From assembly GCF_018494065.1 (NCBI RefSeq), contig NZ_JABBFR010000003.1, forward strand, positions 1-64,000: a DNA stretch of 64,000 nt, read 5' to 3'. Shown in pieces: positions 1-9,545 of the stretch. The DNA comes from Rosenbergiella gaditana (GTDB taxonomy: Bacteria > Pseudomonadota > Gammaproteobacteria > Enterobacterales > Enterobacteriaceae). Position 1 is the stretch's first letter. The number at the start of each line of letters is the position of its first letter. Below the pieces are notes generated by a model. That model searched no databases. It had not been told where the DNA came from and was given only the letters and a program-made list of their open reading frames with translations. A program made the position numbers and the translations under genes.

Positions 1-77
1 TGGTGCATCCGGGAGGATTCGAACCTCCGACCGCTCGGTTCGTAGCCGAGTACTCTATCCAGCTGAGCTACGGATGC
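1..77 (-). tRNA. tRNA-Arg (anticodon ACG)
   Basis: Read on the minus strand this is a complete 77-nt tRNA beginning GCATCCG and ending with an encoded CCA at the window edge. The 7-nt anticodon loop CTACGAA sits between CTCGG and CCGAG stems, giving anticodon ACG (A34 is normally edited to inosine to read CGU/CGC/CGA). The T-arm GGTTCGAATCC is intact. It lies 5 nt downstream of tRNA-Ser in the same transcript, like the serV-argVYZQ operon beside csrA in E. coli. Further tRNA-Arg copies may lie beyond the left edge. Confidence 0.97.
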
Positions 78-82
78 GTAAA

Positions 83-175
83 TGGCGGTGAGGGAGGGAT
101 TCGAACCCTCGATGCAGCTTTTGACCGCATACTCCCTTAGCAGGGGAGCGCCTTCAGCCTCTCGGCCACCTCACC
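83..175 (-). tRNA. serV: tRNA-Ser (anticodon GCU)
   Basis: This is a 93-nt minus-strand tRNA starting GGTGAGG and ending CCA, with the long variable arm typical of class II serine tRNAs. The anticodon loop CTGCTAA gives GCU, which reads AGC/AGU. It is the first gene of the tRNA operon that continues into tRNA-Arg(ACG). The size and position next to csrA match E. coli serV. Confidence 0.96.
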
Positions 176-239
176 AATTTACTTCTTAACTTAGCTTCAA
201 AGGAAACTTACGTAACCGTTCGTTGCTGCGTTGGCGCAC

Positions 240-267
240 ATATTACTTTCCCCGGTTTATAAGTCAA
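240..267 (-). promoter_or_regulatory. Promoter of the tRNA-Ser/tRNA-Arg operon
   Basis: On the minus strand a TTGACT -35 element (262-267) and a TAATAT -10 element (240-245) are separated by 16 bp. A GC-rich discriminator follows (GTGCGCC), as expected for a stringently controlled stable-RNA promoter. The first tRNA base is about 65 nt downstream. Confidence 0.85.
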
Positions 268-350
268 ACACTTTTTCGAGAAGATTATTTGTTTGCACAA
301 AACCGCAGCAATTAGCACATTTACTCGGCGATTTTCTTTTCTAAAGCATA

Positions 351-387
351 AAAAAACGGCTGCAAACATAATTAAGTTTCACAGCCG
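351..387 (-). terminator. Rho-independent terminator of csrA
   Basis: Minus-strand inverted repeat with arms 357-367 and 376-387 (CGGCTG paired with CAGCCG, plus AAAC/GTTT) and an 8-nt AT loop, followed by six or more T. It lies about 35 nt after the csrA stop codon. Confidence 0.85.
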
Positions 388-420
388 CTTCGTAACCTGC
401 CCCTGGTGAGTGCAGATAGA

Positions 421-606
421 TTAATACTCAGAGTCCTGAGTTTTTTCAGCTTGGATGCGTTGGTAAATCTCTTCACGGTGCACCGAAACCTCTTTAGGTG
501 CATTAACACCGATTCTCACTTGGTTCCCTTTGACACCGAGTACTGTCACTGTAACCTCATCACCGATCATGAGGGTTTCACCAACTCGACGAGTTAGAAT
601 AAGCAT
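421..606 (-). CDS. csrA: Carbon storage regulator CsrA
   Basis: A 61-residue homodimeric RNA-binding protein that binds GGA motifs in mRNA leaders and alters translation or stability; it globally controls central carbon metabolism, motility and biofilm formation. The length equals E. coli CsrA. The RNA-contacting residues Leu4 and Arg44 (in VHREEIY) are present. The start ATG at 606 follows an AAGGAG ribosome site. It sits downstream of alaS and upstream of the tRNA genes, the classical position. The window also encodes its antagonist, a CsrB-type RNA at about 38940-39240. Confidence 0.98.
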   Translation of the reverse strand: MLILTRRVGETLMIGDEVTVTVLGVKGNQVRIGVNAPKEVSVHREEIYQRIQAEKTQDSEY

Positions 607-805
607 TCTTTGCTCCTTGAAAGATTAAAAGAGTCGGGTCTCTGCACAACCCGGCACATCCATCGTTAACACTAAGTAATTAGGACAGTATTTTATTAAT
701 AAAATTCACTCAATCCGTGATTACTCATGCTTGATAATAGTTTAGCCGAAATACACAGTTCTTACCTGACATTATCAAGAGATTTATTAAATGATTTTAT
801 AATGT

Positions 806-826
806 GCCCAACAGAATTTGTTGGGC
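806..826 (-). terminator. Inverted repeat after alaS, possible terminator
   Basis: An 8-bp perfect stem (806-813 with 819-826, GCCCAACA/TGTTGGGC) with a 5-nt loop lies 22 nt after the alaS stop. The downstream minus-strand sequence is AT-rich but has no clean T-run, so its termination efficiency is uncertain. The rest of the 607-847 gap should hold csrA promoters and leader; no single promoter is convincing by eye. Confidence 0.45.
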
Positions 827-847
827 TATTAATGTAATCAATTTAAC

Positions 848-3478
848 TTATTGTAATTTATTGGAAATAATTTCAGGCACTTGCGCGAACGTTGCCGTAA
901 GCGCATCAGGTAGATTCCCTCCTGCTTGTGCCATATCCGGTCGACCGCCACCTTTGCCGCCGACTTTCGGTGCAATAAGTCCAATCAGTTCACCCGCTTT
1001 AACGCGGTCTGTCAAATCATTAGTCACACCAACAATAAGTGAAACTTTATCTTCGCTCGTCGTACCTAAAACAATAATTGCTGAACCTAGTTGATTTTTC
1101 AGGTCGTCGACCATGGTACGAAGTAGTTTAGGATCAATTGACGGCAACTCACTTACTAGCACTTTTACACCATGAATTTCACTAACTTGATCAGCTAAAG
1201 AAGCACTTTTCTGAGCCGCTTGCTGGTCTTTGAGTTGTTGAACCTGTTTTTCTAGCGCACGAGTATGTTCGGCTAGCGCTTTAATCTTGTCATTAAGATT
1301 TGTGCTATTTGCTTTGATCAGTTGTGCTATTTGCGTCAGCTGATCTTGGGCCGCGAATACCGTGCCCAGCGCACGCTCCCCGGTAAAGGCTTCGATACGG
1401 CGTACTCCAGCGGCAGTGCCAGACTCTGAATCCAACACAAAAAGGCCGATATCTCCGGTGCGCTGTGCGTGTGTCCCGCCGCAGAGTTCAACCGAGAAGT
1501 CACCCATAGTCAGTACACGGACCTGTTGATCATATTTTTCACCAAACAAGGCCATAGCCCCTTTCTGTTTGGCGTCTTCAATGTCCATAATATCTGTCGT
1601 GACGGGAAGATTAAGGCGAATTTGTTGGTTAACAATCTCAGTCACTTGGCGAAGTTGCTGTTCGCTCATAGCTTCCGTGTGAGAAAAGTCAAAACGCAAA
1701 TATTTATCGTTAACCAATGAGCCTTTCTGTGCGACATGCGGCCCGAGAACCTGGCGTAATGCTGCATGTAACAGGTGCGTCGCAGAGTGATTTAATCGGA
1801 TTTTTGCCCGTCTTGCTTCATCAACGTGAGCGTTGGCCTGTTGTCCAACGTGTAACTCACCCGTGACCAAGCGACCTAAATGCCCCGGACTTTTACCATA
1901 TTTTTGTGTATCTTCTACGGCGAATTCACCCTGTTCTGTCGAGATAACACCGGTATCACCGACTTGTCCACCGGACTCGCCATAGAATGGAGTCTGATCA
2001 AGTATCACAACGGCCGATTGACCTGGTAAGAGTTGTTGAACTGATTGTCCTTCGACAAAAATCTCACTCACCTTGGCAGAGAAGGCTAATTGGTCATAGC
2101 CATTAAATTCGGCCTCTTTCTCTACCCGAATTTGCGCATTGTAATCCGCGCTAAAGCCGCTTGCTTGGCGGGCACGTTGGCGCTGTGCTTCCATTGCTGC
2201 TTCAAAACCGGCTTCATCAATTTTTAAATCACGCTCACGACAGACATCTGCCGTTAAGTCAGCAGGGAAACCGAAGGTATCGTAGAGACGAAAAACAATC
2301 TCACCCTGTAAGGTATCACCTTTTAAGGCAGCAAGTTCTTCATCAAGAAGGGCTAAACCACGCTCTAGAGTTTTAGCGAACTGCTCTTCTTCGGCTTTTA
2401 GCACACTCTCAACATGTTGTTGTTGTTTACGTAATTCTTCGCCTGCACTGCCCATCACCTCGATCAGCGGCTGGACCAATTTATAAAAGAAGCTCTGTTG
2501 TGCGCCTAACATATTACCGTGGCGGACTGCACGACGAATAATACGACGCAGCACATAACCCCGGTTTTCGTTAGAAGGAACAACACCGTCGGCAATTAAA
2601 AATGCGCAGGAGCGGATATGGTCAGCAATAACACGTAACGATTTATTGGTTAGATCTTGTATTCCAGTAACCTGTGCCACAGATGTAATCAATTTTTGGA
2701 ATAAGTCGATATCGTAGTTAGAGTTAACATGTTGCAGCACTGCAGAAATACGCTCTAGACCCATTCCCGTATCAACGGAAGGTTTAGGAAGAGGAAGCAT
2801 CGCGCCATCCGCTTGACGATTGAACTGCATGAAAACGATGTTCCAGATTTCAATATAGCGGTCGCCATCTTCTTCTGCTGATCCTGGAGGCCCTCCCCAA
2901 ATATGGTCGCCATGGTCGTAGAAAATTTCGCTGCAAGGGCCGCATGGGCCAGTATCACCCATCTGCCAGAAATTATCTGAAGCATAGGCACTGCCTTTAT
3001 TATCACCAATACGGATAATACGTTCAGCGGGAACACCGATCTCTTTTTCCCAGATATCCCAAGCTTCATCATCGGTTTCATAAATAGTTACCCATAAACG
3101 TTCTTTGGGTAAATTAAACCATTGATCGCTAGTAAGCAGTTCCCAAGCGAATGAAATAGCTTCACGTTTAAAGTAATCACCGAAACTGAAGTTACCGAGC
3201 ATTTCAAAGAAAGTATGGTGACGCGCAGTATACCCAACGTTTTCGAGATCGTTATGCTTACCCCCTGCACGGACACAGCGTTGAGAGGTCGTGGCACGAG
3301 AGTAATCGCGTTTATCTTGACCAAGGAACACATCCTTGAACTGGTTCATCCCTGCGTTAGTAAAGAGTAACGTTGGGTCATTGTTTGGTACTAGCGAACT
3401 GCTAGCAACAATTTGGTGGCCTTTGCTTTGGAAAAAATCGAGAAACGTCTGGCGAATCTCTGCAGTACTCTTGCTCAT
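848..3478 (-). CDS. alaS: Alanyl-tRNA synthetase AlaS
   Basis: This cytoplasmic class II synthetase charges tRNA-Ala with alanine. At 876 residues it equals E. coli AlaRS. The N-terminal catalytic core starts [13 protein letters not shown] and contains the conserved [17 protein letters not shown] stretch. The editing domain carries the zinc-binding HSATH motif near residue 565 and the CGGTH motif near 665, needed to clear mischarged Ser/Gly-tRNA-Ala. The C-Ala oligomerisation domain ends in a glycine-rich [15 protein letters not shown] segment. It is encoded upstream of csrA on the same strand, as in E. coli. Confidence 0.98.
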   Translation of the reverse strand: MSKSTAEIRQTFLDFFQSKGHQIVASSSLVPNNDPTLLFTNAGMNQFKDVFLGQDKRDYSRATTSQRCVRAGGKHNDLENVGYTARHHTFFEMLGNFSFGDYFKREAISFAWELLTSDQWFNLPKERLWVTIYETDDEAWDIWEKEIGVPAERIIRIGDNKGSAYASDNFWQMGDTGPCGPCSEIFYDHGDHIWGGPPGSAEEDGDRYIEIWNIVFMQFNRQADGAMLPLPKPSVDTGMGLERISAVLQHVNSNYDIDLFQKLITSVAQVTGIQDLTNKSLRVIADHIRSCAFLIADGVVPSNENRGYVLRRIIRRAVRHGNMLGAQQSFFYKLVQPLIEVMGSAGEELRKQQQHVESVLKAEEEQFAKTLERGLALLDEELAALKGDTLQGEIVFRLYDTFGFPADLTADVCRERDLKIDEAGFEAAMEAQRQRARQASGFSADYNAQIRVEKEAEFNGYDQLAFSAKVSEIFVEGQSVQQLLPGQSAVVILDQTPFYGESGGQVGDTGVISTEQGEFAVEDTQKYGKSPGHLGRLVTGELHVGQQANAHVDEARRAKIRLNHSATHLLHAALRQVLGPHVAQKGSLVNDKYLRFDFSHTEAMSEQQLRQVTEIVNQQIRLNLPVTTDIMDIEDAKQKGAMALFGEKYDQQVRVLTMGDFSVELCGGTHAQRTGDIGLFVLDSESGTAAGVRRIEAFTGERALGTVFAAQDQLTQIAQLIKANSTNLNDKIKALAEHTRALEKQVQQLKDQQAAQKSASLADQVSEIHGVKVLVSELPSIDPKLLRTMVDDLKNQLGSAIIVLGTTSEDKVSLIVGVTNDLTDRVKAGELIGLIAPKVGGKGGGRPDMAQAGGNLPDALTATFAQVPEIISNKLQ

Positions 3479-3615
3479 AAATGTCCTGGTATCATGCTTA
3501 ACAGACGTTCCGTTACATCTAAGTCACTGGAATGTTCACAGTCGACCTATGATAGGGAACTCAAAGTCTCAATAAGATAAGTTTTCTTCACGGCGAAGTA
3601 AAATCTCAATCTTAT

Positions 3616-4128
3616 TCACGAGGAAATATTTTCAAAAACAGCACGGATATCTTCGCTTTGAAAACCTCTGCTGTAAAGATAACGTTGTAACTTCACTTTT
3701 TCAGGATAGGTCGTTGGCCAACGTTGGCCCGCTTTTTTCTCGGCAACGTCTTGCGCACACTGCTGCCAATCCACTTCAGTGTGACGCAATGCATGCTGTA
3801 CTTTTGCCGACTCTATATATTTTCGTTGTAAATCTTGGCTAATGCGCTGTGGTCCATAACCTCGACGGCTACGTTGCAGAATAAATTGTTGGCAAAAGCG
3901 CTCGTCATTTAGGTAGCCTTGTTCTGTGCACCACTGCACGACACTTTCAAGTGTCTCTTCTGCTACCCAAAAATGATAGGCTGTCTCGCGCAAAGCCTTC
4001 CTTGCGATTCCTAAACGTAACTTTTCTCGTAACTCTTCTGTACCATGATCTCGCTGTCCTAATATCCATACTGCACGTTGTAGCAACTGTGCATAAGTTA
4101 CCTCTTTCTTCGGGACGCTACTCTCCAT
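3616..4128 (-). CDS. recX: Regulatory protein RecX
   Basis: A 170-residue, largely helical modulator that caps RecA filaments and inhibits RecA ATPase and strand exchange. The RDHGTEELREKL and GYLNDERFCQQFI segments and the basic RSRRGYGPQRI stretch are typical of the RecX three-helix repeats. It follows recA on the same strand, separated by a strong hairpin terminator, so expression is likely by read-through from the SOS-inducible recA promoter as in E. coli. The 137-bp gap to alaS shows no other gene. Confidence 0.95.
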   Translation of the reverse strand: MESSVPKKEVTYAQLLQRAVWILGQRDHGTEELREKLRLGIARKALRETAYHFWVAEETLESVVQWCTEQGYLNDERFCQQFILQRSRRGYGPQRISQDLQRKYIESAKVQHALRHTEVDWQQCAQDVAEKKAGQRWPTTYPEKVKLQRYLYSRGFQSEDIRAVFENISS

Positions 4129-4162
4129 TCGATGTCCTCTTTACTCAGCACCTGTAACGAAA

Positions 4163-4191
4163 AACGGGAGCCGCATAAGCAGGCTCCCGTT
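4163..4191 (-). terminator. recA terminator
   Basis: Minus-strand stem of 10 bp (4163-4172 with 4182-4191, AACGGGAGCC/GGCTCCCGTT), a 9-nt loop and a TTTTTC tail, 21 nt after the recA stop. It lies in the recA-recX gap and should limit recX to a fraction of recA transcripts. Confidence 0.9.
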
Positions 4192-4211
4192 ACTAACGTC
4201 ACGATGTAATG

Positions 4212-5339
<1,128 letters not shown>

Positions 5340-5342
5340 TTA

Positions 5343-5370
5343 ATTATACTGTATAGTCATACAGTATCAA
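5343..5370 (-). promoter_or_regulatory. recA promoter with LexA (SOS) box
   Basis: On the minus strand TTGATA (5365-5370) and TATAAT (5343-5348) are 16 bp apart. A LexA operator CTGT-N8-ACAG (5349-5364) lies between them, so bound LexA occludes polymerase. The arrangement is practically that of E. coli recA. The operator overlaps the last codons and the TGA stop (5357-5359) of pncC, so the upstream gene's 3' end is constrained by the SOS box. Confidence 0.95.
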
Positions 5371-5863
5371 GCTTAATTTTGAAAAATGTCTCTAACGCGG
5401 TCGCTAGGGCAAAGGTCACTGCCTGCTGGCGGATAGACTCGCGATTACCTGTGAAGTGGCATATATGGCTAGTCGTCGTCCCCCCTGCCATTGCAAACCC
5501 AAAGCAGACGGTACCCACCGGCTTATTCTCGGTTCCCCCCGCCGGTCCCGCATAACCAGTTACCGAGATGGCATAGTTAGCTGAGAAGGCTATACAAGCA
5601 CCTTCAGCCATCGCTTTCGCTACGGCTTCGCTAACCACGCCATGCTGCTGCAACGAGTCAGGCAATACACCCAAATAACGCTGTTTACTCTGCTCGCTGT
5701 AAGTGACTATCCCCCCATCAAAATAAGCGGAGCAGCCACTGATATCAGTGAGCGCTTTAGCGATCCCCCCTCCCGTGCAAGATTCTGCAGTGGTGATCGT
5801 TGCTCGAGATTGCATAAGATGATGCCCGAGTAATTGGCTTACTTGGGCCAGTTCGTCGCTCAT
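5357..5863 (-). CDS. pncC: Nicotinamide-nucleotide amidase PncC
   Basis: Deamidates nicotinamide mononucleotide to nicotinic acid mononucleotide in the pyridine nucleotide cycle (CinA C-terminal domain family). It has 168 residues from the ATG at 5863, which has GGAG at proper distance; an in-frame GTG 18 nt upstream is possible but less likely. The family signature TTAESCTGGGIA (active-site Ser/Cys region) and GYAGPAGGTENKPVGTV are present. The second motif reads GPAGG where E. coli has GPDGG. The gene ends inside the recA SOS operator. Confidence 0.94.
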   Translation of the reverse strand: MSDELAQVSQLLGHHLMQSRATITTAESCTGGGIAKALTDISGCSAYFDGGIVTYSEQSKQRYLGVLPDSLQQHGVVSEAVAKAMAEGACIAFSANYAISVTGYAGPAGGTENKPVGTVCFGFAMAGGTTTSHICHFTGNRESIRQQAVTFALATALETFFKIKLDTV

Positions 5864-5971
5864 ATCATTATCTCCGTCCACCTGGTTCAGGTCGATAGTT
5901 TAACAATTCTAGGTCAACAATGGCGCATCGGGCATACGATCTACTACTCGATACTCAATTAATCCATCGTA

Positions 5972-7045
5972 TTACAGATTATTTTGTCGAGAAGCGCGGA
6001 CTGACTCACCAAGTTGCCATACAGCCATCGCGTACTGTGTACTGTGATTGTAACGCGTTATCGCATAAAAATTGGGTAACCCAAACCAGTATTGATAACT
6101 GTTACCCATATCTAAACGTAATAAACTCACTTTTTGTGAGCCTGAGAGCGGCTGCTGTGGAGTCAATCCACTGTTTTGTAATTGGCTAACGGTGTAACGC
6201 GTTGAGTACCCGTTTTCTAAGCCAGGAGCTTGACCTGACCCGACGACTGCCACCGGTTGGCCTGTTTTCCAACCACTTTGTTGAAAGTAATGCGCAACAC
6301 TACCAATAGCATCCACCGGATCCCAAAGGTTGACATGGCCATCACCATTAAAATCGACTGCGAACTGCTTATAGGCAGAGGGCATAAATTGACCATACCC
6401 CATTGCCCCGGCAAAAGAACCTCTTAACGTTAATGGGTTGTCTTGCTCATGTTGAGACATTAATAAAAAGGTTTCGAGTTCACTACTGAAATAGGTCGCT
6501 CGACGAGGGTAATCAAAGGCAAGAGTCGCTAGGCCGTCAATGATACGAGTTTTCCCCATAACACGGCCCCAGCGAGTTTCAACCCCGATAATTCCAACAA
6601 TAATTTCCGCCGGCACTCCGTATTGTACTTCCGCTCGAGAAAGTGCATCGCGGTATTGGTTCCAGAAAGCGACACCATTTTGTACATTTGAATCAGTTAT
6701 AAATTTATTACGGTAACGAATCCATGCGCCGTTAGGGCCAGGCGCAGGCGTGTAGTTTGGCGCTTGGCGATCCATTAATCGAAGCACGTAGTCCAAACGG
6801 CGGGTTTGGCTAAGCCACGCGATGAGTTGCTGACGGTTAAAATCATGCTTTTCAACCATCATATCGATAAATTTTTCTGCTCTTGGGTTACCTGCAAAGT
6901 CCCCGGTTAGATCACTTTGGGTTAAGATTGCCGGCTTTAATAGAAACCCGCCTTGAGGGGCTGTTTGATTATCTGTACGGTGCGAGTGGCTACTGCAAGA
7001 ACAGAGAAGAGTGATGATAGGTACGATAAGATAGTTAAATCGCAT
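5972..7045 (-). CDS. mltB: Membrane-bound lytic murein transglycosylase B
   Basis: An outer-membrane lipoprotein that cleaves the MurNAc-GlcNAc bond of peptidoglycan to give 1,6-anhydro ends. At 357 residues it is the family length. A signal peptide ends in a lipobox LCSC with lipidated Cys17. The catalytic Glu lies in GVETRWGRVMG, and the EF-hand-like DFNGDGHVNLWD calcium loop of the Slt35 family is visible. The start ATG is at 7045. The gene marks the left border of the accessory island. Confidence 0.96.
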   Translation of the reverse strand: MRFNYLIVPIITLLCSCSSHSHRTDNQTAPQGGFLLKPAILTQSDLTGDFAGNPRAEKFIDMMVEKHDFNRQQLIAWLSQTRRLDYVLRLMDRQAPNYTPAPGPNGAWIRYRNKFITDSNVQNGVAFWNQYRDALSRAEVQYGVPAEIIVGIIGVETRWGRVMGKTRIIDGLATLAFDYPRRATYFSSELETFLLMSQHEQDNPLTLRGSFAGAMGYGQFMPSAYKQFAVDFNGDGHVNLWDPVDAIGSVAHYFQQSGWKTGQPVAVVGSGQAPGLENGYSTRYTVSQLQNSGLTPQQPLSGSQKVSLLRLDMGNSYQYWFGLPNFYAITRYNHSTQYAMAVWQLGESVRASRQNNL

Positions 7046-7218
7046 GCGAGCTCCACTAGCTATTACATCGACTTTCTCATAATAAGAAAGCAGGATTATT
7101 GATGTCTTAGCATAATATAAAAGACGGAAACTTTCTGCACTAACCTAGTATTTTCTATGCAGTTTATCGCCGCCTCAAGGCCATTCCGTTATCTTAATTT
7201 AAAAGTGCCCTTTACCGC

Positions 7219-7521
7219 CTAAATTGAGACAATTATCGTTATGCTTTTATTACCAATTTGAACTGCTGTATTCACCCTAATACTGCCTTGCGGGAAGAGA
7301 TTGGCTTCAAGCCCCAATTTCATTTCAGCGATATTCTCTGCTCCGGCAAGCTCTACTTTAGTACTGTCCATTTGGATACCATGACGTTTTGAATTATGTG
7401 TCCAGTTAAGCTCGAAAAAAGGTTGGAAATATCGTTTAGTTTCAGGTGAAGCCCTAAACGGATCAGTGAGTTGTATACCATCGAGAGAAATATGAGGTAG
7501 ATATGTCGGAAGAACAGCTCT
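7219..7521 (-). pseudogene. Autotransporter C-terminal beta-barrel remnant
   Basis: A 100-codon minus-strand open segment without a proper start encodes a recognisable autotransporter barrel end. It has PFFELNWTHNSKRHGIQMD followed by VELAGAENIAEMKLGLE, which matches the conserved block of the barrel (ELNWxHN ... GxxNxxExKxGxE). It stops early with a degraded terminal strand (QIGNKSITIIVSI) lacking the usual aromatic C-terminus, and the passenger domain is absent because an in-frame TAA lies at 7522-7524. It is the 3' scrap of a surface adhesin gene. Its similarity is judged from memory of the family only. Confidence 0.7.
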
Positions 7522-7672
7522 TTACCAAACGCCAACTCACCACGAAACTACTGCTGAACTCTCTGAAAAGCTTGCTGCGTTAAAAGGTAAACACACTGTC
7601 GCGTCACTCAATACTGGCGAGGGACTTCAAGTTTAGCTTTTTGTTGTTCATGATGAATATTTACATGAGTGA
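7496..7672 (+). pseudogene. Unidentified decayed coding remnant
   Basis: A plus-strand frame reads through 46 sense codons to a TAG at 7634-7636 and continues in the same frame to a TGA at 7670-7672. The peptide (PTHHETTAELSEKLAALKG, then NTGEGLQV, amber, LFVVHDEYLHE) looks protein-like but I do not recognise it. There is no clear ribosome site. It overlaps the 5' side of the autotransporter remnant on the other strand. It may be a fragment of a lost gene or chance. Confidence 0.25.
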
Positions 7673-7716
7673 CAGCATGGTCCCATGACACTTAAAAAAT
7701 CAAGCATCTTCAATAA

Positions 7717-8136
7717 TCAGGGGGATAGTGAGTTTATATCTTTCACCTTTAACTCTCCTTTATCTACCCAAACGGAAAAAGTCACACTATAACTATTCCC
7801 ATTTTCTGTAGTGTGATCTTCCTTTATACGTATTGCATTAATAGAAAACACATATGATTTACCGGGTTCAAAAGAAAAAGCGGAATTAGAGAGGCATTTA
7901 TTTGAGTATAACTTAGGTCCATTTCCAATAGCGAATTGTTTCTCCAGCACATTTTTACTATTACCAATTTCATTTATACTTAATAAAGATATGCTTTCAT
8001 TTTTAGTATCAGGCAGTGAAACACAAATACCATCACCTACTACACTCACATTAGCCCGATGATTTTCCGGGCGAGTATCATTAAGGTGGCAGGATGCTAA
8101 AAACAGAACAGAAATAAATAAAATTATGCTTTTCAT
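7717..8136 (-). CDS. Periplasmic lipoprotein, putative effector immunity protein
   Basis: A 139-residue lipoprotein starting at the ATG at 8136 (GAGAG upstream); a GTG lies one codon before. The signal peptide ends LASC with the lipidated cysteine at residue 16. The rest is a small beta-rich domain (NVSVVGDGICVSLP near the start, YSVTFSVWVDKG near the end). It resembles the short periplasmic lipoproteins that follow type VI secretion effectors in enteric bacteria and are annotated as immunity proteins. It starts 12 nt after the metallopeptidase gene on the same strand, so they are almost certainly co-transcribed. Base composition is clearly AT-rich compared with the flanks. The immunity role is inferred from family resemblance and context. 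Confidence 0.65.
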   Translation of the reverse strand: MKSIILFISVLFLASCHLNDTRPENHRANVSVVGDGICVSLPDTKNESISLLSINEIGNSKNVLEKQFAIGNGPKLYSNKCLSNSAFSFEPGKSYVFSINAIRIKEDHTTENGNSYSVTFSVWVDKGELKVKDINSLSP

Positions 8137-8148
8137 CACATCGCTCTC

Positions 8149-8670
8149 TTATAAAATTGATGCTGGCAATATTTTTCTATACAGCGAAAGGGTATTATTA
8201 TCTAACACCCCCTGAAAACCAGCCTGACGCCCAATTTCACTTTTCAGACCACTTACACCATATCTTTCTAACAGAAAATAATCGGCAATAATCTGAGCTT
8301 GTTGCTCCATACTGTATTTACTTAAACTTTTATTCGTATCGATGGTATATTTGTAAGTTGATGCCCAGCTAAATACACCTCTTGTTCTAACCCACATTCC
8401 GTGCTGATGTTGCCAGACATGTGTCATTTCATGCATAAAAAAATGTTGGTTAGATTTTGAAGATAATGAGAAGTCCTTGAGATATGTTTCTTTTCTGAAA
8501 TACATTTCACCATTTGGTGTCATCCCAACAAACTTTCCTTGCAAACCAAATGGGAGATAACTCTCACAATGAACCCATACCTTATTCCATTGAATTGAAC
8601 TACCGAAAACTGTCTGAGCTAATTTTTTTTCCCCTGATGTTAGGAGGCGTAGAGAATTTTCCGTTTCCAT
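8149..8670 (-). CDS. HExxH metallopeptidase-like putative T6SS/Rhs-associated effector
   Basis: A 173-residue protein without a signal peptide. The motif HEMTH (His80, Glu81, His84) in FFMHEMTHVWQHQHG is a zincin active site. Downstream, MEQQAQIIADYF (Glu122, Asp130) can supply the third zinc ligand. The YLPFGLQ ... MTPNGEMYFR segment before it is shared with small proteins annotated as Rhs/Vgr-related in enteric genomes. The ATG at 8670 follows AAGGAT. The gene directly precedes a lipoprotein gene, the usual effector-then-immunity order, and lies in an AT-rich island beside a broken integrase. No T6SS structural genes are present in the window, so delivery would have to be in trans. Confidence 0.65.
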   Translation of the reverse strand: METENSLRLLTSGEKKLAQTVFGSSIQWNKVWVHCESYLPFGLQGKFVGMTPNGEMYFRKETYLKDFSLSSKSNQHFFMHEMTHVWQHQHGMWVRTRGVFSWASTYKYTIDTNKSLSKYSMEQQAQIIADYFLLERYGVSGLKSEIGRQAGFQGVLDNNTLSLYRKILPASIL

Positions 8671-8799
8671 AAGTAATCCTTCATTATGTATATAAATATT
8701 ATCCTAATGAGTAAATAATAGATCCTGTGTAATAGAAAGTACACAATAGATATATTTTTAAGAATGGTGCTCAAAAACACAAAAAATAGTTATTGATTT

Positions 8800-9416
8800 C
8801 TATCCCATAAAACTATGATTATGGGTCCTCGCCATATAATCCGCCCTTATTTGCAACCACTTCCGACATTCAGCACCATACTGATACAGATTATAAATCT
8901 CTTCGCCGCCGCCGCGCGTATAACCCAGTACAGCCTCTGCGACTTTATTTGGACATTGCAGGTGGGAGAGTCCTGTTCGTACTGTACGGCGTAAATCGTG
9001 AGGCGTCCAATAAGTTATATTAAGCATCGGACTCCCTTTTAATCGTGTTAGGGTTCGTTTTCGTCTATTTCAATGTCTGCACCAAATTACGAGCAACATC
9101 ACGGGCTTGTTCAATATTGGTAAATTCGGACACATTACCAATAGTAGACCTGATGACAGTTTGTCGTGACTTACCACCAGTAGTAGATTGGCTTTCAGCT
9201 AAGGAGACTCGGTGCGGGATAAAATAGGTCTTTATGGTGGCACTGATTTTGTGTACCAAAACCAACGGGTGAATCCCTGTGATTATCAGTGATAAGATAC
9301 GGTTTTCGTTCTGGATTGGGTAAGTAGACTACTCGCCCATCATGATCGTGACTTGGTTTTACGTTGATAGATAATTTATTGATTATAATCGCCTGATTGA
9401 GTGTCATTTTCATCAA
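8800..9416 (-). pseudogene. Tyrosine recombinase (phage/island integrase) pseudogene
   Basis: Four lesions are visible along one minus-strand integrase. The N-terminal piece (MTLNQAI ... RKPYLITDNHRDSPVGFG) loses frame near 9250. The next frame (KISATIKTYFIPHRVSL ... ARDVARNLVQTLK) meets a TAG at 9065-9067 where the family has Glu, and continues TKTNPNTIKRESDA to a TAA at 9020-9022. The C-terminal piece (8800-9027) then resumes in another frame at TYWTPHDLRRTVRTG and ends after the catalytic tyrosine region YNLYQYG. The central catalytic part, about half of a normal 400-residue integrase, is deleted. In the C-terminal piece the usual LGH active-site histidine reads LGY. It is the relic of the element that delivered or flanked the island. 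Confidence 0.85.
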
Positions 9417-9545
9417 TGTATATCAGCAGTTCAAGTGTGTATGAGAGAGAGTAGCTAGCATACATCTGGCATGCAAATTTTCGGATTTAGAGGGAATTAT
9501 CAGGGTTTCAGATGGGGCCACTTGAGTACTTCTAAAACCATAAAA

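Noticed and set aside
804..1094. Open frame opposite the 3' end of alaS
   Set aside because: It is a shadow of alaS codons, with no ribosome site and composition typical of antisense frames.
4163..4191. Hairpin between recA and recX as a repeat element (REP/ERIC)
   Set aside because: Single copy, followed by a T-run and placed right after recA, so it is an ordinary terminator.
7353..7535. 60-codon minus-strand frame beginning MAFGKELFFRHIYL
   Set aside because: It overlaps the autotransporter remnant in another frame. The homologous signal lies in the other frame, so this one is a by-product.
9471..9545. 25-residue extension of MutS
   Set aside because: Not found in the family and not preceded by a ribosome site; probably random opening at the island border.
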